Positions 11,426 to 22,215 of a stretch of 64,000 bases of DNA are shown here, piece by piece. The notes under the pieces were generated by a model. It saw only the letters and a program-made list of their open reading frames with translations, was not told the origin of the DNA and did no database searches. This DNA comes from Gloeopeniophorella convolvens (lineage: Eukaryota; Basidiomycota; Agaricomycetes; Russulales). A program made the translations under genes and the position numbers. The stretch covers positions 62,001 to 126,000 of the forward strand of contig WTXD01000046.1 in NCBI GenBank assembly GCA_022496205.1, read 5' to 3'. How positions within the stretch are numbered: position 1 is the stretch's first letter; each line of letters opens with the position of its first letter.

Positions 11426-11771
11426 TCCTCTAGTGTATTTGCTCGTAATATGCAGAAAGCAATTCAGTCCTACTCACATTTGAGCGTACAGTACATTATT
11501 GCGTGTCCAACCCAGGCGAGTCTCGGGAGTCTGAACAGAGGCCAGGACCCGGGACACCATCTGCTGGGAGCCCGTGGCGCAAGGCGGCGGCGCTGACTTT
11601 TCAGTTGGAGCGCGGCTTCAAGCTTCCGCCCCGCCCGCTCCTCAATCGAGCTCTGCTCCTCCCCCAAACATCGCCACGGTATGACGTTGCACCACGCCAC
11701 CGCAGTCCATAAATACGAGCCCATTGTTGCCGTGGTCGCATCAATTCCCAACACTACCATCATCCATTACA
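11426..11771. other. Intergenic region with promoter of the small hydrophilic gene
   Basis: Spacer between two plus-strand genes. It holds a TATA-like box at 11708-11715 followed by a pyrimidine- and A-rich leader up to ATG 11772. No gene is seen. Confidence 0.4.
11708..11715 (+). promoter_or_regulatory. TATA-like box
   Basis: CATAAATA lies 57 bp upstream of the ATG of the small hydrophilic protein gene, a normal spacing for a fungal TATA element. Confidence 0.45.
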
Positions 11772-12367
11772 ATGGCTTTGAACGATCCTCAACTCTCTGC
11801 CGGCAAAGGCATCGGTATGTACCCCGGAGTCGCCAACCCCACGTCAGCTGGCAACAACAACGACGCATATCAGTCTAATTTTGTACGTCTGTGCACTATA
11901 AACTAGGGTCCTTTGAGCGCGCTAAACCCCCCTCCCTCTTCCCAAAGGTCACCGACCCCACCACGGACGATCTCGGTGCCGGCGCGGGCCCTACCTTCCA
12001 GGGCCACAACCAAGCGGCGCGTACCTTTAAGGAGTCGTCGGGCGTCGTCGAAGGCCGTCCAGGAATAATTGAGACGACGAACATTGACCCGCTTAATGAG
12101 AATTCCAATAAAGGTCTGCATTGATAGCTCCCTCTCACGGGCATACGGCTCTGTTCTGACGCGCCTATTGGCTCAGATGACGGCTGGGCGAACGCGACGC
12201 GTAACCCAGGCCCGACCGGCACATCAAGCAATCTCATGTCTAGCGCAGCTGAGGCCGCACGAGGCGCTGCTAACCTCGCTGGCGGGGTCGCCAATCTGGC
12301 TTATGGCACCGTCACGGGCGACCAGGCGTCGAAGCAGGCTGGCAATGAAACGCTGTTCGGGAAGTAA
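11772..12367 (+). CDS. Small hydrophilic protein, hydrophilin-like
   Basis: Exons 11772-11882, 11948-12113 and 12177-12367 give 155 residues. The protein is rich in Gly, Asn, Ala and Thr, has almost no hydrophobic stretch, and reads MALNDPQLSAGKGIGMYPG at the start. Its C-terminus contains an Ala/Gly/Asn-rich amphipathic repeat (AEAARGAANLAGGVANLAYG) and ends GNETLFGK. The composition resembles hydrophilins or LEA/CsbD-type stress proteins, but no named family can be assigned. All three splice junctions keep frame, and a TATA-like box lies upstream, so the gene model is well supported while its function is unknown. Confidence 0.75.
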
Positions 12368-13727
12368 AAACAGACAACGAATCGATGAAGTCGCGCGCCG
12401 CAATGTCCGAAAGTCAACTCGAGGCTGTACGTTACGTAGGCATCATTAGTGTATGTATAGCAGCATGATATTTGCGAACGGGTTTCGACCCCTCAGGCTC
12501 GTGGAGTCTACAGTCGAGGCTTTAAGCCGATCTATCAGACCCTCCATTCATGCCGCTTCGCTTCATGATCGAGGCACCGAACGACATGCGTTCAACGAAG
12601 TATTCCGAACGATTTGCACTCTATGAGCGATACATAGTAGCCTCCTCGCGTAAGCGATGGGTAAACGTATACACGCACGCACAATTGTCTATAATTCCGA
12701 CCCGTCGTATTTGCCTCGCGGCCACTACAGCGACATCACAAGACGTAGCAACGGATGCGGTGGTGTCCGTCCTTCCGTCCGCTCATCCGCCCCACAGGCA
12801 AACTCCTACGGATTATTTCAGGTGAAGACTGGAGTCGATCGCCATCTCCATGGCGCATGCGTGCGCCTCATCCCCGCGCGCGTCGCAGCGGACAAGGAAT
12901 GGGCCGTGGCACCCGTATTACCACCGCCACTCCAACCACGCACTGTGATAGTTCAAGCGCTCCAGTGTCAGAACTCTGGTGGTATCAGGTCTAGCTCTCG
13001 TGACGGTGGTAAGTGAGAAGCACATGGGTGATCCCTAGCCTCTGTAAAGCGAGGTGTCACAAATGCCGCGGAGTCGTCTGCATACTGTTTCGCCCATCCC
13101 TGCAGGGCACGGCCAGTGGCATTCGGGGACGGTGCCCGGAGGCATGGGACGTCGGCTTGCCGTCGGAACGAGTCGAAACCCTACACGTGCACACCGATAT
13201 CTTGGACCGTGTCAATTGGCGAGCACGAAGGCGACTGTTCGTTGATACAAGCGGTATGTGCGTTCCGTGGAGAGGTGGATAAGTACGACTTCGTGATTGC
13301 ATTCCGAAAGCCTACTTATCTCAGCGGTCGGTGCACACACCTGGGTTCGTGATCGCTGAGGAGTAATTGCCCAAAAAAGGCAGGGCAGATCTCGCCTATG
13401 GTCAACGACTGAGTAAGTTGTTTACGGACTTCCAGGCGCAGGCTCGCTTGCAACCGCCGTGAATATTGCGCAGGTCCGAGTAGGGTCCATATTCACATTA
13501 CAAGCGCCTTTGACGAACCTGATACAACTCAGCTCGATGCAGGTTGCCCAATTGGCTTCGATGCTGATACAGTGATGGCGCTGGATATTGATGGCCTCGA
13601 CGCCTTCTGCCGTAACGCGTAGCGGCGCACTGCTTTCCAGCCGCCCTCCCTCCCTTAATACCATCGACAGCTCCGTACCTTATATAGCGGCCTGCGATGC
13701 CTGAAATTGGACAACACCTCTAAGTCT
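12368..13727. other. Gene-poor intergenic stretch
   Basis: About 1.36 kb between two plus-strand genes. Several short open frames exist, but none shows family motifs, codon bias or joinable exons. A TATATAG-type box at about 13680-13687 precedes the disordered-protein gene. Confidence 0.4.
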
Positions 13728-14714
13728 ATGGAGTACGGATCCGGCGTCCTGATTACTGTGGCCATCCAGAAACCGCATGCGTCCGCCCAGTCCCGCCGTG
13801 ACCATGCCCCCGTCTACCTATCTTTCCCGCTAGGACTCGCAGTTGCCTCGTCCTCAGCAGGTGCATCGTCATCTTCCTCAAAATCAAGCGCCGCAGGTCC
13901 CTCGAGGCTTGCTACCCGGGGCTACGTGTCGTCTCGAGAGCCTGTACACGCGACCGCCACGCAACCGAAACCGCGACGCCTCCCCACTCCCCCGCGTCCC
14001 AGCAGCGAACCCTCGGGCTCGTCTGCGGTACCGCTCGTAGGGCCCTCCGGGCACTCCAACCAGCCATCAGGTCCGCGCATACCCCCTCCGCATTCCAGCC
14101 CTTCATCACCTCCCCAGTCCCCGTCCACTATCCAGCGCTCCTACTCTGAACCGTCCATTTCCCCCATCACTCAGCCCCGTACCCGCCAAAAGTCTCTGTG
14201 CGGCTACCGTCCCCTCCCTCAAACCCCAAATTCTGCTCCCGCTGCCGTTCCTGCTCGTCGCGAGCCCTCACGCAGTCCGATCGATCGTGCAAGTTCGGAG
14301 GACACTGCCTCCACGATCTCTGACTCGGAGGTACAGTCGGAAGCTGATGCAGATGCCCCCAAGCCCGGGACGTGTCCGTTCAGCTGGCAGCGATGGCGCC
14401 CCGGTGACCTCTCTTCTCAAATCAACCCTGACGAGCCCCGACATCAACCTATACCCACCCCCATCAGCGCCCGAAATGAAGATGTCGACCGCCCCGGCGC
14501 AAACTCCAGAACACAGCGCGACAAGCCCCTCGCGCCGCAGCTGCACACCGCGAAAGCGTCGACCGGGACGCGGCCTTGGTTGTCGCGTTCTCCGAAGAGC
14601 AACTTTACTTTTGCGCGGCGCCAGAGCCGGCGGTGGCTTCGCGAGGAAGGGGGCAAGCGTTGGGTGGAAGAGGACTATGAGGTCATCCTTCGAAGTCTTC
14701 GGACGTTACGCTGA
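13728..14714 (+). CDS. Disordered protein with C-terminal WLRE/WVEEDY motif, paralogue 1
   Basis: Single open frame; the first in-frame ATG is at 13728, giving about 328 residues. The TATA-like box lies only about 45 bp upstream, so the true start may be further downstream or in another exon. Nearly all of the protein is low-complexity Ser/Pro/Thr/Arg, consistent with intrinsic disorder. The last 30 or so residues stand out: RRWLREEGGKRWVEEDYE followed by VILRSLRTLR. The same motif ends the gene at 16744-17664, which is otherwise dissimilar. The motif is basic and amphipathic, like a short binding helix. The function is not recognised; the disordered body suggests a regulatory or scaffold protein, which is inference. 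Confidence 0.65.
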   Translation: MEYGSGVLITVAIQKPHASAQSRRDHAPVYLSFPLGLAVASSSAGASSSSSKSSAAGPSRLATRGYVSSREPVHATATQPKPRRLPTPPRPSSEPSGSSAVPLVGPSGHSNQPSGPRIPPPHSSPSSPPQSPSTIQRSYSEPSISPITQPRTRQKSLCGYRPLPQTPNSAPAAVPARREPSRSPIDRASSEDTASTISDSEVQSEADADAPKPGTCPFSWQRWRPGDLSSQINPDEPRHQPIPTPISARNEDVDRPGANSRTQRDKPLAPQLHTAKASTGTRPWLSRSPKSNFTFARRQSRRWLREEGGKRWVEEDYEVILRSLRTLR

Positions 14715-15391
14715 GGCTGCTTGGCACGGCTGTCCGCGCTGTTACGCCTCTCTCTGATCCATCGCACGCCCGCCCATCTTTGGCGATGCATTGCTCTCAC
14801 TGTGTGTCAATCTAGTGGTCGTTTGATCCCGTTGCCGCGAACACTTTTCTAGTACCGCCCTGTACTGTAGCTTCCTATCTAATTCTGCTCGTCACGTGTA
14901 CTAAATGTTATCAATTCTTTGAGCAATCGTGAGCGGTCTTATGCGGGTTTTGTTGCGCCAGCGGGACCGCGGCTTCGTCAGGGTCGACCTGCTAGCTCAG
15001 TGGGCGCGATGGTATGCGAAGCTCAGCGAGGAGTGGCCCCGTCGCTTCGAGGCGATTACGCGTAATATTACGTATGCAGCCGCTAATTGCCATCGGGTTG
15101 CACCAGGCTGATGATGCATCAGTTCAACAAGTTGAGCTTCCTGGCGCATGCTTTGACCCCATCATATTCACTACATCGATACTTCTCAATTCCAGTACAG
15201 CAGGGAAGAGCCAACGCTCGTGTGTTGGCGGCGGTGTTAAACCTCGAACTGAATCCGTGGTACCACAGCCGAATCGTCAAGATATCAAATTTCGAAGCTC
15301 TATGCGTTCAACGTTGCGTCAACCCCGAAGGCACCTGGCAAGAGCCCCGATTGAGTCTCGCGATGCAGCGCGCAGCCAGCTGCAGCCAGGC

Positions 15392-15519
15392 GTAGCCTCT
15401 TATCCATCGCGGAACGACTGTCTTCCGCGGTCGGCAACGGAGACTAGCGTAGCCTCTATCCATCGCGGAACGACTGTCTTCCGCTATCGGCATAAAGCCC
15501 CTCGGCGACGGAGACTAGC
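15392..15519. repeat. Imperfect tandem direct repeat (2 units)
   Basis: Unit 1 (15392-15448) and unit 2 (15449-15519) both start GTAGCCTCT, share TCCATCGCGGAACGACTGTC and end GGAGACTAGC. Unit 2 carries about 14 extra bases before its shared end. It lies in the gene-poor region between the disordered paralogues. Confidence 0.85.
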
Positions 15520-16636
15520 CTCTGCCACTCCTCTACCGCGGTCGCACCGCCCTCGTGCCCCATGAACTCGGCGCCCCACGTCTTGTCCGTGCCTTTGCAG
15601 TGCCTAAACTTAGCCGCCTCTCAAGATCTCAAGCTCGGGTATCAGTGCTTTACCTCACTGCCCATTCGCACTGTCCAACACCATTCACCGTGCCAGCCCG
15701 CGCGGCTTTCTTCTGGTCCGTGATGCTCTTTGTTCTCCCCCTCCTGGCTGAACACATCCCGATCAGGTGTTGTAGCATTTCCTCGGCGAGCGTCCCTGAG
15801 AGTCGCTTGAGATGCACCAGACGAGACCCGCCCCGCCTACCTCCGCCTCTCTCCGCCTACACGCTTCTCGCTCGACGAGTGGCATTTTTCGAGGGGACAA
15901 ATGCTGTACAAGGCTTCATTTGGTTGCACGCGATCGCTGCGCTGCGCAGATTGCTCGTGCGATGGCCCGATTCTGACCTTTTGCCGAGGGACCACAGCTT
16001 GATCATCTCAGCTCGCTCTGCCCCTTGACGCTGCTACGTCCGTCACCCCCACTGGGGAGGCAGGACTCTGCAAGCTCGCAATTTGTATGGCACTCAGCGT
16101 CTCGCTGTTCAATGACATTACACCTACCTCTTCGATGATTTTGGTGTAAAGGGGGAGTTTCTGAACCCCGTCAACTGCTGTTTCTGACGCAGCTGCGTGC
16201 AGGTTCGACTAGAAGTCCCGGAGATCACTAATTTTTTACCAGTGCGATCGGGCTAGACTGGTCACGGTGCTTGAGCTTGGGGAGCTTGGCCTAGCTTGGC
16301 CCTCGATCGATGCCACACCACCGCAGCTAGGCTGCGCCAGGGTCTCAGTCACCTCCCGCGGTGTATTCGTCTACGGAGCCAAGTCCTTTCCCCCCGATTC
16401 TATTGACTTATGGGGCCAAATCCCTCCGACCGATCGTAATGAATAGGAAGCGCTACCAAATACACCCGAGCCGCCAGTGAGCTGCTTCCCCCTGTTCTGA
16501 CGTGAAGATGTACACTTTCCACATATGGCTTCCGTGAAACTCCGTCAGTCTCCGTCCTGCCTCGTCACCGAAATGTGCTGTCGCAAGGTCCGCCCAGCGA
16601 TGACAGACTGCCTCGTCAACTCAAGGACCTCATAAT

Positions 16637-16644
16637 TATAAAAA
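16637..16644 (+). promoter_or_regulatory. TATA box
   Basis: TATAAAAA lies 107 bp upstream of ATG 16744, followed by a long CT-rich leader typical of well-expressed fungal genes. Confidence 0.6.
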
Positions 16645-16743
16645 CAGGGCGAATGCTCGTAGACCTTCTCTCATACCGACCCTAACGTGACCTCTCACCC
16701 TTCCTGCCTTCCTCTCTCTCTCCTGCCTTCCTCTATTCCAACA

Positions 16744-17664
16744 ATGAGCGCTTCCTCAAGCGAAGATTCTCTTACAGTCCCCCCGCTGCCTGCGCCAGTC
16801 AGACCAAGTCGTTATACCTTCGGCCCACCACCGACGGCGAACCCACAACCAGTTCCAAACCACTCGAGTTCGCATCCATCCTTACCTTTCTGCGCATCGT
16901 GCCACGCCTTGTTGTCACACCCTGAACCACACCGAGGCGAACGTGCCCCCCGCGCCTCCCGCTCCCCGCGGCGCCTTCCCAGTCTCCCAGTAGGGCGTCC
17001 TGTCTCCCCCACCCCCTCATATCCGGACACCGTGTCCCGCTCAGCTTCGCCATGCTCGTCAATGTCGTCTGACGCGACGCATGCCGCCCCTCGCATCCCA
17101 CTCCAACGTTCACAGTCGGCTTCTTTTGCTAATCCTCACCACCACATGTCCCACCGCAGCTTGTCGGACGGAGGGTCGCGCCCTCTCCCAAAAACTCCCG
17201 CTTCAGCTCCGGCTTTCCTTCAAGTCCCACAAAATCCCGCGGTCGTATCGCTGTGCGAGGAACATTCACCCGATCTCCTTAGCCCAGCAGAGTCCACCCT
17301 ATCATTCCTTCTCCCTCAGCGCCCGGCCGACGCCGGCGCAATACGTCGCGCCAACCTGTCCAAGCTCCGACGTCACCTCGGCCAATCCGTGCCTGCTGCG
17401 CTAGTTGCGCCCGACTTGGAGTTCGACTCAGATGGCGAGGTGTCGAGCAGCGACGACGAGGTTTACGCCGACCTGCCAGCCGCGAGGCTTACGCACGCAT
17501 CCCTTTCAGAGCTGACAGAGGCCATCTCGCCAATGCTCCCGGCCCTGGCAAGCGACTCGCTGATCAGGACGTACAGCCGGCGATGGCTGCGGGAAAAAAA
17601 GGGTCAACGCTGGGTTGAAGAAGATTATGATTTCATCTTGCAGAGCCTCCGAAGCCTCCGTTGA
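16744..17664 (+). CDS. Disordered protein with C-terminal WLRE/WVEEDY motif, paralogue 2
   Basis: Start ATG 16744 (ACAATGAGC) follows a TATA box and pyrimidine-rich leader; an upstream in-frame ATG at 16687 falls in the leader-like CT stretch. The protein is about 306 residues. The body is Ser/Pro-rich and disordered, with a possible CASCH pair near residue 50 and an acidic patch (DSDGEVSSSDDEVYAD). The C-terminus RRWLREKKGQRWVEEDYD followed by FILQSLRSLR matches paralogue 1 almost residue for residue. No enzymatic domain is seen and the function is unknown. Conservation restricted to the last 30 residues points to a short binding module. Confidence 0.75.
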   Translation: MSASSSEDSLTVPPLPAPVRPSRYTFGPPPTANPQPVPNHSSSHPSLPFCASCHALLSHPEPHRGERAPRASRSPRRLPSLPVGRPVSPTPSYPDTVSRSASPCSSMSSDATHAAPRIPLQRSQSASFANPHHHMSHRSLSDGGSRPLPKTPASAPAFLQVPQNPAVVSLCEEHSPDLLSPAESTLSFLLPQRPADAGAIRRANLSKLRRHLGQSVPAALVAPDLEFDSDGEVSSSDDEVYADLPAARLTHASLSELTEAISPMLPALASDSLIRTYSRRWLREKKGQRWVEEDYDFILQSLRSLR

Positions 17665-18811
17665 CTACGCCTCTCAGCGTGCATTCTCTGTTCCATGACA
17701 TCCTCCCCCTTTTTTCTTTTTCTTTTCCATTTTTTCTTTCTCTCCCTCTCCCTGTTAGATGCTCGCACTTGTATAAACTCAATATCATTGGTATCATTAT
17801 AGGTATTTTTCCCCAGGAGGCGCCTCCTTGTATGTACGGATTGTTCTCTATTTCTCCCTCAACCTTCTCTATTTCTCCCTCAACCTTCTCTATTTCTCCC
17901 TCAGCATCGTGGTGACGCAAAAACATCCGCAGCCCGCCCGGGCGCGATGGCATGTAGACATTTGGGCCTTCTGCCATTGATCCGGATTCATATGTATCGG
18001 TACTTTCCCTAAAAGCGACTATGTTATAATTCGCGTCGTCGGTCTCGGCCTTATGGATAATTGCATGGGTTTTCCAGTTTATGCACGCAGCTAGGCCCAG
18101 ATAGACCTTCGGGTCAGTCCTAAGCAGTGTAAGGACGTCACGCACGCTGCGCGCGCAACGCCGCCGAACAGATTCCGATGGCGCACGCGAGCTGCCCACG
18201 AACGACGCCTGCATGTCCACTATGGCTTCGCCACCGCTTCCTTACTATACTTGCCTTGATACCTATTTATCTACTTTCCACGTTCATCCACAACCCTCGA
18301 CACCCATTGTTCTATTGTACCTATGGCTGTTGTCTCCTGTAGTCTGCTCGGTCTGTATCAATCCACCTTGCCTCTGTTCTTGAAACCCGCCGTCAGCACC
18401 CATCCGACCTCGCGTTCCCGCTGCCCGCCGTCTCGCACATCGCACCCGCACCGATTCAATCCGACGTTCCCGCGCTTCCGCCGTTCCAACACACTCTTCT
18501 TCCTCTTCCTCTCTCCTCGTCTACATCCTCCCCTCGGGTCGACACACCTATACTCGCACTCATCTCTTCAGCAGTACTAGAAGCATGGGGATCGTCGTGT
18601 AATTCAGCAGTCCGCACAGATTGATGTACACGTGAACTTGAAGGCGGTCAACCCATCAGTGTAGCAAACACTCCGAATCATGGCACGGACTCGCGTCCCT
18701 GGAGTGCATGGCTGCCGTCATACATACCGAGGCCACACCGCGCGGGTTTCCGAGAGGCACAGGATAGCAAGACATCTCCGTTCTTGGGTGGATCATGTGC
18801 ACGCTCGTTGT
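17665..18811. other. Intergenic stretch with CT-rich minisatellite
   Basis: 3' flank of paralogue 2 and 3' flank of DUF6535 copy 3. It includes a polypyrimidine tract (about 17700-17760) and a 21-bp repeat array at 17844-17906. A long minus-strand frame (about 17633-18214) translates the repeat as an acidic heptad and overlaps the upstream gene; it is not accepted as a gene. Confidence 0.45.
17844..17906. repeat. 21-bp tandem repeat, three units
   Basis: Three head-to-tail copies of TTCTCTATTTCTCCCTCAAC plus C (17844-17864, 17865-17885, 17886-17906). The first two are identical; the third differs near its end. Confidence 0.9.
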
Positions 18812-21371
18812 CTACTGTAAAGCAGCAGTCACTCCACCACGTCCCTGCAGGCAGTCATCATTTGATAGGCTGTCAGGACCGAAGGCCGAACTAGCAGCAG
18901 GGGCAGCGCCGGCACTTTGCGGGGAGCCGCCGGCATCAGCAGGGCCAACAGGCAGCGGCACGACCGCCGGGCGAGTTGGCACTGCCACCAGAGTTGCTGG
19001 TTGATGGCTTTGCGAGGAAGATTCAGTGGAGAGTACCAGAAGGTCGGCAGGCGGAGATGACGTAAGTGTTGAGATGAGACATCGGACTTTCGACGTGCCA
19101 GGGAAGCCAGCGCAGTCTCTGGGACCGCTTCGCTTGTCTGGGACATGGTCTCGGGCATGATTACCGCCACTGAATCTGTAGGGGAATTCGGATGCAGGCG
19201 GACTCTGCGCGGTGGGTTCAGGGGATGTCACAATCTGACGTTCCCCTGCAGACTGCGAACCGCGACTGTGGATTGGAGTTCGTAGCAGATAGGTAGGACG
19301 GAGACGATGGCCATCCTCGGTGCATGAAGGAAAAGTAGATCGTTCGCACTTGATGAGTTCGTCATAATCTTCCACATCATTCAGTCGCGCCGAGGTCAAC
19401 CAGGAAGATTGAAGGTGGCATGCGCTGTAAAACGGAGCGAGGCACGCGAGGATGTACACTGCTACTCTGTCCTTATCTTCGTCCGACGGCATCTGGACAA
19501 CCCTGTTCCATATATCGCACAGATCGTGGGAGAAAAGATCTTCCTAGTTATTGTTAGTGATATCCACAGAATCGAAATTAAGGAACACACAGTAGAAAGG
19601 TGTCGCAAGGTGGTGGTTACCACTTTTGCACGCGCTTTATTGGATGGTTCGTCAAGATAGGGGAGAGCAATGCGGCGAATGAAGTGCAGGGTTAATTCAT
19701 TGTTCACGTTCGCATGGTTCAGGGGGCCGCTAGGACTGAGTCCAGGGAAGTGAATGGTACGACTGAGGACCTGACTGGATAGTATTGCGTTTGGAATAAT
19801 TGTCCATTGAGAAACCAAGAAGGCCATGCATTCCGCGGAGAAAGCGACATCATGATCCGGCAACTTCGTTATCCTTTCCAAGAGACGTAGTAGGGTGGCA
19901 AACTTTGCATCTGTGGTGTTCCAATACTGCCCCTTGGAGAAGCGTGGACAAATGGGCAGAATGGCAAATGCGGCATTGGAACAGACTTCAAACCGCCGCC
20001 GTTGCGCAGCCTCTGCAGAGTGACTGAGCCGGGCAGAGCGACGCATGAGGGCGAGCGTCTCGTTGATGAGGTGGCCACGGTGTCTGAAGATGTCGACGTT
20101 GGCCAAAACTAGCTCGGGCTGCTTCATTGCCTCCGAGTTCAGGATTCCAGGGACCCCTGCCAGGAATTGTTCCAGTTCGTGGTCCTCATCTAGAGAATCA
20201 TATGTCCAGGCCAACGCGCGGCTGTCAATTCCTGGTGGTTGCTTCATCGCAGTCTCCTCAGCAGATTTGAGCATCCCTCTGGCGGCCAGCACCCGCAAGC
20301 TGTTCGCTAGCTTGTCAAACCTCCTCCGGGCGGTAATCATGGCAGTTAGCGTGCTAGAAAAGATCCCAGAGATGAACTTCATTGCATCCGCCGCGAGCCG
20401 GAGTACGACCAAAGCGAAGGTCCAAGTCAGTGTAGATAGAGGCGTGCGATAAGGGCAATCGTGGAGTATGACCGGCATCATTGTTATGATTAGATAGAGG
20501 GATATGCAGAGCGCAACCCACGAAACGACGACTTTGAATATGGTGATGTTAGTCGTGAAGAGAAGGACTGAAAGGCCCGCGTAGAAGAGGAAGACAGATA
20601 GGTGGAGTAGAGCAGGAAGGGCGTCGATTGCCCAGGAGACCCGAAACTTCTCCACACCTTCGGCGTAGAAGGAACGAATGCGGGCTCGCTTGTACGGCTG
20701 GTAGCGTGTCTGGGTCACGCGCAGATAATGTCGTGCCCACTGTTGCAACATCGTGGTCAGGAGCGCGCATGTCAGGCTGATGACAAGGCTAAGGAACCAG
20801 AGAGCATTGACCCAGACGGTGGTATTGGATGGACTGAAGGTGGCAGGATCGGAAATTGTCAAGGGGAGAGAGACTTGAGAGCCATTGTCGGGGACAGACT
20901 GTTGGTAGATGCGGGAGAGATAGAAAGCGGACGCGTCCTGTGAGTTGAGCTGAAGCCCCTGGTAAGTGTTCCCGACAAAGGCTGCAACAGACGCGGAGAA
21001 TAGACCAGTCTATAACAGAGGTTCTGATCACGCCACGGGGAAGTAAAAGGAAGTGAGGTACGCACGAATACAAGTATCCCATCTGCGTCACCCTTCCAAT
21101 TCTCGACCATCCTCCTGTCTTCCTCCTCTGCACGCTCGAGGTACATCGAAAAAAGCGGGCCTGACGAATCACTGAAGCTCTTCTCGGACTGGGCCTGAGG
21201 TTGTCCATGAGCCTCGCGATCAGATGGGTATGCTAATGTTTTTGTGGAGAATGTCAATCAGGAACAGACGTTACATAAGAAAGGTAAAGACGAGATACCT
21301 TGAACTTCAACTGGTACCGACACGTTCACATTCCGTGCTGCGTTGGGTCCCAACTCGATGTCTGACTCCAT
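18812..21371 (-). CDS. DUF6535 membrane protein, copy 3 (intact)
   Basis: The only copy of the five that splices into one uninterrupted frame. Exons are 21371-21299, 21232-21066, 21009-19591 and 19543-18812, about 796 residues. Start MESDIELGPN. Conserved blocks in order are FSMYLERAEEEDRRMVENW, TGLFSASVAAFVGNTYQ, TVWVNALWFLSLVISLTC, QQWARHYLRVTQTRYQPYK, LLHLSVFLFYAGLSVLLFTT and VSWVALCISLYLIITMMPV. Together they suggest about four membrane spans in the N-terminal half. A mainly helical cytoplasmic-looking region follows, with DEDHELEQFLAGVPG and, in the last exon, DLCDIWNRVV and VAVYILACLAP, then a Ser/Pro-rich tail ending near LQGRGGV. The last intron (GTGTGT donor, CTAACAATAACTAG end) is needed to reach the tail. 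DUF6535 function is unknown. Confidence 0.85.
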
Positions 21372-21877
21372 GATGTCGGGGTGAGTACGCGTAAATACCG
21401 GGTTGAAGCCACTGGGGTATCAGACAGGGGGCGTGCGCACAGGGCGTAAGCTGGGCGTGAGGGGCGCTTCGTTAGTTATACACGAGTACATGCATACTTG
21501 CACGTTGTGTTCTGTTGTGAGGACTGACGCGCGCTTGAAGTTTGCTTGAAGTTGCTCCCGCCGCGACAAACTGCCTGTGCATGGTAACAGAGGTACATGC
21601 TTGCCGTCATCAGCGCACTAAGAGGCTCGGTCACCAGCCTACGTGCATGGGGCGTGCGCGCTGCGCACCAGTCTATGCACCTCATCCGCATTTACCGAAT
21701 AACTTTACACTGCGAGCTTAAAAGTAGAGCAGACGCCGGATCAAAACGCCAACCGTGGTAACGAATCATAATATGGACATCCCTAGGCCTGCGCTGACAT
21801 GTAAGTGTTACTGCGGATAATCTCCGCCGCGCCGCCCATGTGCCCGCAAGCTTCCGAGTTCAACGTGCCGAGACATC
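21372..21877. other. Intergenic region between DUF6535 copies 3 and 4
   Basis: Upstream region of copy 3. No gene is seen and no clear TATA box could be placed. Sequence just upstream of the start codon resembles that upstream of copy 4. Confidence 0.35.
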
Positions 21878-22215
21878 TCAATTGAAGGATGGAGTATCTG
21901 CGCGCTCTACATCTGCGTCCACCGTAATGTCCACGCCGCCGCGTCCCTGAATGTTGTCGCTGGTTGGAATTAGGTGTTCAGACTGTCCGGTTGTCATGTC
22001 GGCAGGAGCGGAAACGCCGGCGCCTTGCACAGTATTGCCGACAGTGTCGCTGGCATCGACGACTCCGATGGATAGGGGAACAATTGCAGGAGAGGCTGGT
22101 AATGCTGTCGAAGCCGCAGTGTGATGGCCTTGAGAGGAAGAGGGCGGGCCTACAGGTGGCAATAACACAACTGCTGCGGCGAGAGCCGACGCGTTACATG
22201 TCTCGGGCGGCGCTG

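Larger units (their letters stand above)
14715..16743. other. Gene-poor intergenic stretch between the two paralogues
   Basis: About 2 kb with no convincing coding sequence. It contains an imperfect direct repeat at 15392-15519 and the TATA box and pyrimidine-rich leader of paralogue 2 near its right end. Open frames of 150-180 codons at 15014-15565 and 15555-16028 lack motifs and overlap the repeat. Confidence 0.45.

Noticed and set aside
15014..16028. Two plus-strand open frames of 150-180 codons
   Set aside because: No motifs, no splice partners, and partly made of the tandem repeat.
17633..18214. Minus-strand open frame of nearly 200 codons overlapping the end of disordered paralogue 2
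   Set aside because: Contains the 21-bp repeat, overlaps a well-supported gene on the other strand and shows no family motif.
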